A DNA stretch of 64,000 nt, taken from contig CP136066.1 in assembly GCA_032622095.1 (NCBI GenBank), positions 193,490,816 to 193,554,815 of the forward strand. The letters run 5' to 3'. The notes beneath the pieces were generated by a model, which had not been told where the DNA came from, made no database searches, and was given only the letters and a program-made list of their open reading frames with translations. Each line of letters starts with the position of its first letter. Position 1 is the stretch's first letter. The translations under genes were made by a program, and so were the position numbers. Shown here piece by piece: positions 10,116-22,555 of this stretch. Source of the stretch: Siphonodentalium dalli. Lineage: Eukaryota > Mollusca > Scaphopoda > Gadilida > Siphonodentaliidae.

Positions 10116-13100
10116 GGCATGATACTATTTCAGCAGCGTGAATTTCTTTACTTATTCCTTATTCGCAAAATATCGGAAATTGTGGCAAATGACCCCAAAT
10201 TTGTAAGTGGCCAGGTGGGCGGAACATATTGGGCCGAATTTGTTTTGGTCGAGTTAGTAAATGTTGTCCGTAAAAGTTTCGAACCTGTGCTCGGTCCGAA
10301 TCATGTTAAATATACCAATTTTACTATTAAAAACCCGATATAGTCCCACTCTGAGCCCAAAATCCCTTCCAGGTGCCCAAATATGTTTTGTTAATTGTCT
10401 GCCTATATTTCTAAAGTCAAATGTGGAATAACATTCAGAATGGGTATAGTCTGAGAGAACACTGACCCAGAAATATGTTTTCATTGGCACGCTGCTGTAT
10501 GGTTTTATCATGGGTGTCGTGGGTGTTGGGCTGTTTCCATACCCTTAAAACCCACTGAGAAGGCCAAAACTTTTGCAAATCTTCTTATACAGATGCAGAT
10601 CTCTCCAAAAACACTAAAAGTACTGGAAGTAGATACATGTTATGGGTCACAGGGCCTAATTCTAGTTAAATATACCAACTTGACTTTAAAAAACTGAAAT
10701 ATTCTCCTCCGCCTACCATTCAGGAGCCCAAATATGTTTTCCCCATTGCCTCCGTATATTCTAAGTCAAATGTGGATTAATTTTCAGAATGGGTATAGTC
10801 TGAGAGAACTCTAACCCAGAATTGTGATTTCATAGGCACGGGTGCTGTATTGTTTTTTCATGGGTGCCGTCGGTGTTGATATGTCGCCATGCCCTTAAAA
10901 CCCACCGATAGCCCAAACCTATCTTATACAGATGCAGATCTTTCCAGAAACAGTAAAAGTACTGGACTGGTACCCACATAATGGGTTACAGGGCCCAAAT
11001 CATGTTAAATATACATATGTTACTATTATAAACCCATAAAGTCCCCACTTTGAGCCCAAAATCCCTTCCATGTGCCAAATATGTTTTGTTTATTGTCAGC
11101 CTATATTTCTAAAGACAAATGTAGAATAATATTCAGAATGGGTACAGTCTGAGAGAACACTGACACATAAATTGTTGTCATAGGCACGGGTGCTGTGTGG
11201 TTCTTCTATGGGTGCCGTGGGTGTTGGGATGTATCCATACCCTTAAAACCCATTGAGGATCCCAATCTTATGCAAATCTTTTTATACAGATGCAGATCGT
11301 TCAGGAAACAGTTAAAGTACTGGACTGGTGCCCACATAATTGGTCACATGGCCAAATTCAAGTTAAATATACCAACTTGACTATTAAAAACCCAAATATT
11401 ACCCTCCCCCGGACCAGAGCCCAAAATCCCATTCAGGTTCCCAAATAATTTTTTCCCATTGCCTCTATATATATTCTAAAGAAAACTGTGGAATAATTTT
11501 CAGAATGGGTATAGTCTGAGAGAACTCTAACCCAGAAATATGATTCATAGGCATGGGTGCTGTATGCTTTTTACATGGGTGCCGTTGGTGTTGGGATGTC
11601 TCCATACCCTTAATACCCACGGAGGAGCACAAACCTATGCAAATCTTCTTATACAGATGCAGATCTTTCCAGAAACAGCAAAAAGTACTGGACTGGTACC
11701 CACATAATGGGTTACAGGGCCTAAATCAAGTTAAATATACCTATTTCCCTATTAAAAACCCATATATTCCCCACTCTGACAGGGGGGGGGGGGGTGAAAA
11801 AATTTCTTCCGGCACGTATGCCGGGGTGGGTGGGTGGTCAAAGCCACCAACAAGCAATTTTTTCCGCAACTAAAAAAAAAAATTCCTGCTTGTTTTTAGT
11901 GTTTTGGCAATGAGTTGGGCTTCAAAACCACTTTGAATCAGTTTGAATGAGAGCAATAATGTAATTCTAACTGGTAAACTGACTGCAGGCAGTTATCGTG
12001 TTGTATTTTGTCGCAAATTTTGAAATCCAAGATGGCCGCTGGCAGCCATGTTTTTTTGGCCGAATGACCTCAAAATTACTCATTCCTATTTACATGTCCA
12101 TGTTAACATCCATGATAAATAGTATGCACAGAAATTCATATACAGCTGTTTACAGTGAATTTCCCCCCGCAAATCTCTGTTTTAGTGTTAAAAGGGGGGT
12201 GGGTGTCAAAAAATGGTCGGAAAAAAACTGCCGAAAACGGAAAAAAATTTGGCGGTGGGGGTGGGTGGGTACAAAAAATGATCGAAAGGGAAAAAATGCC
12301 ATACGTGCCTGCAATTTTTTTCCGACCCCCCCCTGACTCTGAGTCCAAAATCCCTTCCAGGTGCCCAAATATGTTTTGTTTATTGTCTGCCTATATTTCT
12401 AAAGTCAAATGTGGAATAATATTCAGAATGGGTATAGTTTGAGAGAACACTAACCCAGAAATATATTGTCATACAGGCACGGGTGCTGTATGGTTTTTTT
12501 AATGGGTGCCGTGGGTGTTGGGATGTCTCCATACCCTTAAAACCCACTGAGGATCCCAATCTTATGCAAATCTTCTTACACAGATGCAGATCTTTCCAAA
12601 AACACTAAAAGTACTGGAAGTAGATACATGTTATGGGTCACAGGGCACAATTACAGTTAAATATACCAACTTGACTTTTAATAAACCAAATATCCCCCCC
12701 CCCTGAGACCAGAGCCTAAAATCCCATTCAGGTGCCCAAATAATTCCCCCCCCCCTTGCCTCCGTATATTCTAAAGACAAATGTGGATTAATTTTCAGAA
12801 TGGTATAGTCTGAGAGAACTCTAACCCCGAAATATGATTTCATAGGCACTGGTGCTGTATGGTTTTTTCGAGGGAGCCGTGGGTGTTGGGATGTCTCCAT
12901 ACCATTAAAACACACTGAGGAACCCAAACCTATGCATATCTTCTTATACAGATGCAGATCTTTCCAGAAACAGTAAAAGTACTGGACTGGTGCCCACATA
13001 ATGGGATACAGGGCCAAAATCAAGTTAAATATACCTATTTACTAATAAAAAACACATATAGTCCCCACTTTGAGCCCAAAAATCCCTTCCAGGTGCCTAA

Positions 13101-14540
13101 ATATGTTTTGCTTATTGTCTGCCTATATTTCTAAAGTCAAATATGCAAACCTTCTTATACAGATGCAGATCTTTCCAGAAACAGTAAAAGTACTGGACTG
13201 GTGCCCACATAATGGGTTACAGAGCCCAAATCATGTTAAATATACCTATGTTACTATTATAAACCCATATAATCCCCACTATTGTTATGCAGATGCAGAT
13301 CTTTCCAAAAACACTAAAAGTACTGGACGTAGATACATTTTATGGGTCACAGGGCGCAACTCAAGTTAAATATACCAATTTGACTATTAATATTGCCCTC
13401 CCCTGGAGCCCAAAATCCCTTCCATGTGCCCAAATAGTTTTTGTTCAGTGCCTGCCTATTTTCTAAAATCAACCGTGGAATAATTTTCATAATGACTATA
13501 GTATGATAGAACACTGATACCAAAATATGATTTTATATGCATGGGTGCTTTATAGTTTCCTCATGGGTGGTAGTATGAGTGTCGCACCTATTTCTTACCC
13601 TTCAATCCCAATGCAGCCCAAACTTTTGCAAAATCTTTTATGTAGATGCAGAAATATCCAAAAACGCCCAAAGCACTGGAGTTAAACAGATATAATGGGT
13701 CACAGGGCCCAATTCGTGTTTAAACTACCAATATGACTATTAAAAAATGTTCCCCTCCCCTTGAGCCAAAAATTCTATCCTGGTGCCCAAATATTGTTTA
13801 TTGATTGCCTGCCTATGTTCTAAAGTCATATGTGGAATCATTTTTATAAATGAGCACAGTCTGAGAAAACACTGACCCAAAATCTGATTTTATTGGCACA
13901 GGTGCTGTGTGGTTTTATCATGGGTGCTTACCCTTAAATTAAATTGCTAATCTTTTATATAGATGCAGACTATCCAAACACACTAAAAATGTGGAAATAA
14001 AAACATATAATGGGTTACAGGGCCAAGTTCAAGTCAAAAGTACCAATTTGACTACTAAAAACACAAATACTCCTCTCCCTTGGGCCCTAAATCCCTTCCT
14101 GGTGACCAAATATTGTTTTTCAATGCGCCCAATCTTTTACAAATCTTTTATGTTGATGCAAACATATCCAATATCTTTTATATAAATGCAGACCTATCTA
14201 TAAAAACATTAAAAGTTGTGGAAATAAAAGCATATAATGGGTTACAGGGCCAAATTAATATTTAAAGTACCAATTTGACTATTAAAAACACAAATAGTCC
14301 ACTCCCCCTGGGCCCTAAATCCCTTCTTGGTGACCAAATATATATTTTTTCAATGCCTGCCTATATTCTAAAGTCAAATATGGAATAATTTCCAGAATGA
14401 CTACAGCCTGATAGAACACTGACCCCTAAATTTAACATGATTTTAAAGGCAATGTGTGCTGTATATAGTTTTATCATGGGTGCCGTGGCTCGTCTCCTTT
14501 TCCCCAAATCCCACTGAGAAGCCCAAACTTTAATATAGAT
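10116..14540 (+). repeat. Degenerate tandem array, ~350 bp unit, about 10-12 units
   Basis: Each unit has the same ordered landmarks: AGCCCAAAATCCCTTCC, ATTCAGAATGGGTATAGTCT, GGCACGGGTGCTGTATGG, GGTGTTGGGATGTCTCCATA, ATACAGATGCAGATCTTTCC, AGTACTGGACTGGTGCCCAC and GTTAAATATACC. Landmark spacing is about 350-370 bp in the left half; units at the right end are more diverged and truncated. Short translated frames repeat from unit to unit but keep breaking, so this is satellite-like DNA rather than coding. A poly-G-ended transposon interrupts it at 11,780-12,335. Confidence 0.9.
11780..12335 (+). mobile_element. Poly-G-TIR transposon, copy 1 (556 bp)
   Basis: The element begins CAGGGGGG and ends CCCCCCTG, with an exact 7 bp TSD ACTCTGA at 11,773-11,779 and 12,336-12,342. 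Inner TIR sequence continues as ...AAAAAATTT..CCGGCACGTATG on the left and CATACGTGCCTG..AATTTTTTTCC on the right. It carries an internal AAATCCAAGATGGC / GGCCGAATGACCTC segment. It is non-autonomous. The CAGGG...CCCTG ends resemble hAT elements, but hAT TSDs are usually 8 bp. It sits inside a unit of the ~350 bp array. Confidence 0.9.
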
Positions 14541-14544
14541 TCAT

Positions 14545-15408
14545 ATGGGAGGCCCTTTTCACATTTATTATTCATTAACGCTTTAGCTCAAATAACCTCC
14601 ATCAGTTGCGCTTAAGCACACATATTTACGCTTAAGCGTAAATCATTTGGGTTTAAGCGCAAATAAAAATTAATTTGGATTGATCCCCCCTGAATTAATT
14701 ATAAATGGCACAGGCCTAAACACATCACTCAAGTCTATATAGGCCCATCATATGAGGGAAGCAATCCCCCAGTAATCCCAAGACCCCTTTTATGACCATG
14801 GAAAAGTGTATAGATCTGTGCAGGATATGTATCTTTTATAAAATATACTAGATCTCTGGGATGGAGACACAAATTGTTGGGGACAGGGATGCTGATAATA
14901 TGAAAATAGGGGTTTCCCCCTATTTCATTTCAATAAGTACACCATATGATGGAAGCAAGCCCCCAGCAACCCCTAATACCCTATTTATGGCCATGGAAAC
15001 GGTATATATATATGTGCAGGAGAGTCGCTTTAATAAAATATACTAGAGCTCTGGGTGTGAGGCACCAATTCTTGGGACAGAGATGCTGACATGCATATGG
15101 AAATATGTTTTTTCTTCAACTTTCGAGGCTGTATGGGGCTACTACTATGGGCCCATGATAATATACTATGAGATGGACTCAATTATTCACAATCAGAGGG
15201 AAGTAAGGGAGTGTTAGGTATTTTTGCTTGAGCGCAAATGATTTGCGCTTAAGCGCAAATGATTTGCGCTTAAGCGCAAATAAATTGATAGACACATATT
15301 TGCGCTTAATCGCAAATGATTTGCGCTTAAGTGCAAATGATTTACGCTTAAGTGCAAATATTTCCGCTTAAGCGCAAATAAATAATAAATGTAAAAAGGG
15401 CCTCCCAT
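14545..15408. mobile_element. TIR element with CTTAAG subterminal repeats, copy 1
   Basis: Ends are ATGGGAGGCCCTTTT on the left and AAAAGGGCCTCCCAT on the right. AGATTCAT flanks both sides (14,537-14,544 and 15,409-15,416), an 8 bp TSD; 6 bp plus longer TIRs is also possible. GCGCTTAAGCGCAAAT repeats lie near both ends (about 14,610-14,670 and 15,230-15,380), the arrangement expected of subterminal transposase-binding sites. No long reading frame, so non-autonomous. A related end fragment lies at about 32,925-33,012. Confidence 0.8.
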
Positions 15409-15799
15409 AGATTCATGCCTATCCAAAAAACACTAACAGTGGTGCTGTAAAGAAACACATATAATGGATTGTGGGGGGGGGATATTTAAATTAAAATAAC
15501 ACTACAAGGGCTGGAAGGTATTTGTTTTGATAAGAACTGTATTCTTGATTGGACTGTGTGTTAGAGAAGGCAGTGCGTTTAACTTTGCGCCGTTACGCAT
15601 GCCCGTGCGGATGTTTACATATTAGCAGTGTTTGTATACAATCGGTTTTTTGTGTACTTGTGGTTGGGTGGTTCGTCTCCGAGCTGGAGCTTTATGTCTC
15701 TCAAAATATCAGTTTGATTTAATGAAAGAAGAGGGTCATATTTGCTTAAACTTTGTGGAGTCGCCTGTAATCTATGGCAAGCCAAACCGCTATTTAATA

Positions 15800-16135
15800 T
15801 TAATTTTATTTTTAAGTAAATAAAATGACACTTTATTTCACTTAAGTAAAATAAAATGACATTTTATTTTACTTAAGTAAAATTAAAACGCACACTAATT
15901 TTACTTAAGTGAACATAAAAAAACCCATTATGTTACACACTTTTTTTATTTTACTTAAGTAAAAATAATTTTACTTAAGTGAAATAAAACACAGTTTTTA
16001 TTTAACTTAAGTAAAATTCTTTTTTACTTAAGTAAAATAAATGAACATTTGGGTTTATTTCACTTAAGTGAAATAAACGCCATCTACCGGTCATCGATAT
16101 ATGTCATTTATTTTACTTAAGTAAAATAAAGTGCA
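15800..16135. repeat. Array of CTTAAG-centred palindromes, copy 1
   Basis: About ten variants of (A)TTTTACTTAAGTAAAA(T), some as TTTCACTTAAGTGAAA, are separated by 5-30 bases. Each is itself a dyad of 16-20 bp. Paired motifs and spacing recur at 20,640-20,965 and 21,640-21,960. Confidence 0.85.
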
Positions 16136-16193
16136 ACCAGGTGTTAAGAGTTATTAATGATTTCCCCCCAATCAGTTTAGAGACCAACGCCAA

Positions 16194-17703
16194 TGGATGG
16201 AAATGTGAATTTGTTGAATGTTTAGGTTGTTTTGTTTAACAATAATCAGGAACTTTTTATCAAATATTTGGAGAAAGACAAACCTACCAAAAATTAAAAA
16301 CACTTAGTGAAATTCCGAGTATGACTTAAATAGTTTAATTTGCCTAATCATGTATCGTGTATTGATCTCCAATGCACATTTGACTATTGTTTGACACATT
16401 TGATGTCATTTTGGGACGTTAAGTAAGTAAAGAATTAACAATATGTAGACAACTGGTAATAATAGAGGATGGTCATTGACCGTTACAAATAATCATGCAC
16501 TCTATGCGGTACGAAGTGATGTTGTAATGTTCAATACTAACATATTGCTATCATTAATATATTGTGATAGTCTTGAATGTGCAGTCCTCCTTAACATGTC
16601 CTTTCGAATTTTCACCAACATTTTCAGAGAGCCTTGCAACAGTTTTGGCCACATGAAACATTAAATAACAGAATCACCATCTGTTGTTTTATGCAGTAAC
16701 GCAAAAAACAAAAATGGCATATATTTTGAAATCCAGTAAATAAGATATCTTATCGATCTCTGGTTTTGCCAAAGTTGGATATGAGTCCACGAGCAATCAA
16801 AGTGCACACATCATAGTAACTACCTATTAACGATACACGAAATTCATCATCGCACACACAAAATGCTCTTTAATGACATAACATGGGACCACAATGTCCA
16901 TATAATGCAATCAGCGTACACTGGTTTATAAATAGGCGTAAAAGTGATCGAGAGGTTGCTGCTTTGTATAATCATTCGAGTTTCGGCTCAGCGTCAAACA
17001 AGAAAGCAACACCGCATACCTATGAATATAAGTTGTTCTCGCCATATGTTGCTTGATGTGTATGTTTTTCCGTACATTGATATTGTAGTCCCGACTAATT
17101 TGTGAGTTAAATGGTTGTGAATGTCAATCAGATTCATATATGTTACAAACAGAAGATATTGAGTTTCCGGGCAAGACTAATTAAAATTCCATCTTCTATA
17201 TCTCCGGCGGATATCATATCTGTATTAGTTCTTAGGGACGTGAGTCCTGACTATACATGTATAGCAATCTCTCATGCTAATACATTTTATTGATACATAG
17301 GTCATAGTGCGATAATTTCCATTGAACATGCACATTGGTGTTGCATTTATGATTGCCGTTAGATTCTAATCATAATCACACAACTCACAAGCAAACCTGA
17401 ATGTCACTAAAACGTTTGTTTTATCCACGGTTCTTTTGAGTCTGGTGGCATTTGAAATGGATAAAATGGTAAGTAATGAAAATATGTAGGCTATTAACAC
17501 AATTGAAATGGCGACAGGCATAAGGCAATTCACAATAGACACTAGTCATTAGTCTTGATATATAGATATCCAAATTGTGTTTACGGTTTGGTCTATGGCG
17601 ACTAGGCCATATCACAACATACATTGTATTCTTATGGGTGGCGGAACGACAGCGCTGATCTTACCGCGGAAGCAATATACTCAGTCCATACATAAGCAAC
17701 CTA
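16194..17703. other. Spacer between the two 3.36 kb copies
   Basis: Single-copy-looking AT-rich DNA with no supported gene or long repeat. Confidence 0.5.
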
Positions 17704-19414
17704 ATGATTTCATAGGCACTGGTGCTGTATGGTTTTTTCGAGGGAGCCGTGGGTGTTGGGATGTCTCCATACCATTAAAACACACTGAGGAACCCAAACC
17801 TATGCATATCTTCTTATACAGATGCAGATCTTTCCAGAAACAGTAAAAGTACTGGACTGGTGCCCACATAATGGGATACAGGGCCAAAATCAAGTTAAAT
17901 ATACCTATTTACTAATAAAAAACACATATAGTCCCCACTTTGAGCCCAAAAATCCCTTCCAGGTGCCTAAATATGTTTTGCTTATTGTCTGCCTATATTT
18001 CTAAAGTCAAATATGCAAACCTTCTTATACAGATGCAGATCTTTCCAGAAACAGTAAAAGTACTGGACTGGTGCCCACATAATGGGTTACAGAGCCCAAA
18101 TCATGTTAAATATACCTATGTTACTATTATAAACCCATATAATCCCCACTATTGTTATGCAGATGCAGATCTTTCCAAAAACACTAAAAGTACTGGACGT
18201 AGATACATTTTATGGGTCACAGGGCGCAACTCAAGTTAAATATACCAATTTGACTATTAATATTGCCCTCCCCTGGAGCCCAAAATCCCTTCCATGTGCC
18301 CAAATAGTTTTTGTTCAGTGCCTGCCTATTTTCTAAAATCAACCGTGGAATAATTTTCATAATGACTATAGTATGATAGAACACTGATACCAAAATATGA
18401 TTTTATATGCATGGGTGCTTTATAGTTTCCTCATGGGTGGTAGTATGAGTGTCGCACCTATTTCTTACCCTTCAATCCCAATGCAGCCCAAACTTTTGCA
18501 AAATCTTTTATGTAGATGCAGAAATATCCAAAAACGCCCAAAGCACTGGAGTTAAACAGATATAATGGGTCACAGGGCCCAATTCGTGTTTAAACTACCA
18601 ATATGACTATTAAAAAATGTTCCCCTCCCCTTGAGCCAAAAATTCTATCCTGGTGCCCAAATATTTTTTATTGATTGCCTGCCTATGTTCTAAAGTCATA
18701 TGTGGAATCATTTTTATAAATGAGCACAGTCTGAGAAAACACTGACCCAAAATCTGATTTTATTGGCACAGGGGCTGTGTGGTTTTATCATGGGTGCTTA
18801 CCCTTAAGTTAAATTGCTAATCTTTTATATAGATGCAGACTATCCAAACACACTAAAAATGTGGAAATAAAAACATATAATGGGTCACAGGGCCAAGTTC
18901 AAGTCAAAAGTACCAATTTGACTACTAAAAACACAAATACTCCTCTCCCTTGGGCCCTAAATCCCTTCCTGGTGACCAAATATTGTTTTTCAATGCGCCC
19001 AATCTTTTACAAATCTTTTATGTTGATGCAAACATATCCAATATCTTTTATATAAATGCAGACCTATCTATAAAAACATTAAAAGTTGTGGAAATAAAAG
19101 CATATAATGGGTTACAGGGCCAAATTAATATTTAAAGTACCAATTTGACTATTAAAAACACAAATAGTCCACTCCCCCTGGGCCCTAAATCCCTTCTTGG
19201 TGACCAAATATATATTTTTTCAATGCCTGCCTATATTCTAAAGTCAAATATGGAATAATTTCCAGAATGACTACAGCCTGATAGAACACTGACCCCTAAA
19301 TTTAACATGATTTTAAAGGCAATGTGTGCTGTATATAGTTTTATCATGGGTGCCGTGGCTCGTCTCCTTTTCCCCAAATCCCACTGAGAAGCCCAAACTT
19401 TAATATAGATTCAT

Positions 19415-20257
19415 ATGGGAGGCCCTTTTCACATTTATTATTCATTAACGCTTTAGCTCAAATAACCTTCATCAGTTGCGCTTAAGCACACATATTTACG
19501 CTTAAGCGTAAATCATTTGGGTTTAAGCGCAAATAAAAATTAATTTGGATTGATCCCCCCTGAATTAATTATAAATGGCACAGGCCTAAACACATCACTC
19601 AAGTCTATATAGGCCCATCATATGAGGGAAGCAATCCCCCAGTAATCCCAAGACCCCTTTTATGACCATGGAAAAGTGTATAGATCTGTGCAGGATATGT
19701 ATCTTTTATAAAATATACTAGATCTCTGGGATGGAGACACAAATTGTTGGGGACAGGGATGCTGATAATATGAAAATAGGGGTTTTCCCCTATTTCATTT
19801 CAATAAGTACACCATATGATGGAAGCAAGCCCCCAGCAACCCCTAATACCCTATTTATGGCCATGGAAACGGTATATATATATGTGCAGGAGAGTCGCTT
19901 TAATAAAATATACTAGAGCTCTGGGAGTGAGGCACCAATTCTTGGGACAGAGATGCTGACATGCATATGGAAATATGTTTTTTCTTCAACTTTCGAGGCT
20001 GTATGGGGCTACTACTATGGGCCCATGATAATATACTATGAGATGGACTCAATTATTCACAATCAGAGGGAAGTAAGGGAGTGTTAGGTATTTATGCTTG
20101 AGCGCAAATGATTTGCGCTTAAGCGCAAATAAATTGATAGACACATATTTGCGCTTAATCGCAAATGATTTGCACTTAAGTGCAAATGATTTACGCTTAA
20201 GTGCAAATATTTCCGCTTAAGCGCAAATAAATAATAAATGTAAAAAGGGCCTCCCAT
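19415..20257. mobile_element. TIR element with CTTAAG subterminal repeats, copy 2
   Basis: Same element and same flanking AGATTCAT as at 14,545-15,408, carried along by the segmental duplication rather than by a second transposition. Confidence 0.8.
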
Positions 20258-20639
20258 AGATTCATGCCTATCCAAAAAACACTAACAGTGGTGCTGTAAA
20301 GAAACACATATAATGGATTGTGGGGGGGGGGGATATTTAAATTAAAATAACACTACAAGGGCTGGAAGGACTGTATTCTTGATTGGACTGTGTGTTAGAG
20401 AAGGCAGTGCGTTTAACTTTGCGCCGTTACGCATGCCCGTGCGGATGTTTACATATTAGCAGTGTTTGTATACAATCGGTTTTTTGTGTACTTGTGGTTG
20501 GGTGGTTCGTCTCCGAGCTGGAGCTTTATGTCTCTCAAAATATCAGTTTGATTTAATGAAAGAAGAGGGTCATATTTGCTTAAACTTTGTGGAGTCGCCT
20601 GTAATCTATGGCAAGCCAAACCGCTATTTAATATTAATT

Positions 20640-20965
20640 TTATTTTTAAGTAAAATAAAATGACACTTTATTTCACTTAAGTAAAATAAAATGACATTTT
20701 ATTTTACTTAAGTAAAATTAAAACGCACACTAATTTTACTTAAGTGAACATAAAAAAACCATTATGTTACACACTTTTTTTATTTTACTTAAGTAAAAAA
20801 GAATTTTACTTAAGTGAAATAAAACACAGTTTTTATTTAACTTAAGTAAAATTCTTTTTTACTTAAGTAAAATAAATGAACATTTGGGTTTATTTCACTT
20901 AAGTGAAATAAACGCCATCTACCGGTCATCGATATATGTCATTTATTTTACTTAAGTAAAATAAA
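20640..20965. repeat. Array of CTTAAG-centred palindromes, copy 2
   Basis: Duplicate of the 15,800-16,135 array with minor base and length changes. Confidence 0.85.
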
Positions 20966-21028
20966 GTGCAACCAGGTGTTAAGAGTTATTAATGATTTCC
21001 CCCCAATCAGTTTAGAGACCAACGCCAA

Positions 21029-21639
21029 ATCCCACCAAACCACATGTGACCTTGTTATAAGGACAGCGAGTGTTTTATGATACAAAGATGACGGAATGAG
21101 ATTAGCACCAACCTCATGCAATAAAATTGAGAACATTCCACACCCACTGCCATTACCGTAATAATTAGAGAAAACTGCTAAAATGTGTGATGCGTTTGTG
21201 TTTGATGCTTATTGTGCTGAGAACGAGATATAATCACATATCATACTCTTTTAAATATCAGATTTATGGAGGCATGGACTTAGTACGCGTGTTAATTGCT
21301 TCAAATATGCTTGCTGCAGCGAGCGAGACCGTTGGTGAATTGATATAGCAACATAATGCCTGGGACTAGTATACTAGTCCCAGATAATGCCAACATTATG
21401 CCGACATTCCAAGTTCGGAGTTGCGGTACAATAGTTAGTGACCACCAGCTGTGGCCGGCTGCAACTTTCTGTAGCTTTCTATTGCGCATGCATAGCCAGC
21501 TATATGACTTTAGCCTGGGTTGCTCAAATACACTCATAATACACAACGGGAGATAACTTTCTCACGAACATGAACAGCACTCCCGGCGCACGTGCCAAGG
21601 GAGCAATTATTAGTTTGCAAGATGACTTTCATAGTGGGC
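21029..21639. other. Non-coding stretch with one perfect 24 bp palindrome
   Basis: The palindrome CTGGGACTAGTAT and its complement lies at 21,360-21,383. No gene is supported. Confidence 0.5.
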
Positions 21640-21960
21640 GCTTTATTTCACTTAAGTGAAATAAACGCCATCTACCGATCATCGATAGATGTCATTTATT
21701 TTACTTAAGTGAAATTGATGCATTATTTTACTTAAGTAGAATTCTTTTTTACTTAAGTAAAATAAAGGTCATTTTTTATTTTACTTAAGTAAAAAAGAAT
21801 TCTACTTAAGTTAAAACATGGTTAATTTTACTTAAGTAAAATTCTTTTTTACTTAAGTAAAATAAAAAATGACAGTTATTTCACTTGCGTGAAATAAAAT
21901 GACATTTTATTTCACTTAAGTAAAATAAAGTGTAATTTTATTTTACTTAAGTAAAATTAA
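21640..21960. repeat. Array of CTTAAG-centred palindromes, copy 3
   Basis: About nine ACTTAAGT dyads. The right end (AAATTAATATTAAATAG) is the reverse complement of the left entry into arrays 1 and 2, while the CGCCATCTACCG(A/G)TCATCGAT segment is in the same orientation, so the array is a rearranged rather than a simple copy. Confidence 0.8.
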
Positions 21961-22555
21961 TATTAAATAGCTGTTTGTCTTGCCATAGTAATCTAGTAGT
22001 CATAATTTACATATGGTTATATATATATAGTCATCTCGGAATTAAATAGTGTGGTTTAAAGAAACCAAAGTGGCCCTATTCGCGTCATGCATGGCAAGTG
22101 AAGTCGATTTATCAACAAACATATCTCTTCATATCTACGCTAAAAGGAATCTAACATTAACATGGTGTGACATTGCCGACTTGGAACTTATGTTCAACCG
22201 AAGTAAGCGTGCGAATAATTGGTTTTCAGACCCTATCTTATACCGTTTATTTTTTCTTTCATAATTTTTAACCGTAGATCATCTCTCCGTATACATTATC
22301 AAATGCGTTGCGGCAGTCAATAAAAGTATACATTATATCTTTCGTCCGCTGTGCAAGTATATGCTATTCGAGCTTAGCTATTGTGAATATTGTGGAGTGC
22401 TACCTTACGGAAACCTATTTAAATTTTACATGCATTTTTTAAAGTCATTGTCTTCCATGCAAATGTCGATACTAATATTAATATTTATAACTGCCATACA
22501 CAGATTAGAAAAACAACTTAGAAGGAAGATTCGTCTATATGATTTAGGTATATAG
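21961..22555. other. Non-coding stretch
   Basis: No gene supported. It contains the TAGTCATAATTTACA tail shared with the region upstream of the cGLR gene. Confidence 0.4.

Larger units (their letters stand above)
12834..16193 (+). repeat. 3.36 kb segmental duplication, copy 1
   Basis: Nearly identical in the same orientation to 17,704-21,028; roughly a dozen substitutions and a few small indels were spotted. It contains the right part of the ~350 bp array, a TIR element and a CTTAAG palindrome array. Both copies stop abruptly after ACCAACGCCAA. Confidence 0.95.
17704..21028 (+). repeat. 3.36 kb segmental duplication, copy 2
   Basis: Direct copy of 12,834-16,193, offset by 4,870 bp at its left end. 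Differences include loss of one ~21 bp CTTAAG repeat near 20,110 and a ~17 bp deletion near 20,370. It begins abruptly in the middle of an array unit at ATGATTTCATAGG. Confidence 0.95.

Noticed and set aside
15655-15700. B-box-like GGTTCGTCTCC that might mark a tRNA-derived SINE
   Set aside because: No convincing A box at the right distance, no cloverleaf, and no A-rich tail.
11553-18239. Repeated short frames containing YRCRSFQK and similar peptides
   Set aside because: They come from the ~350 bp satellite unit, shift frame between units and end at many stops.
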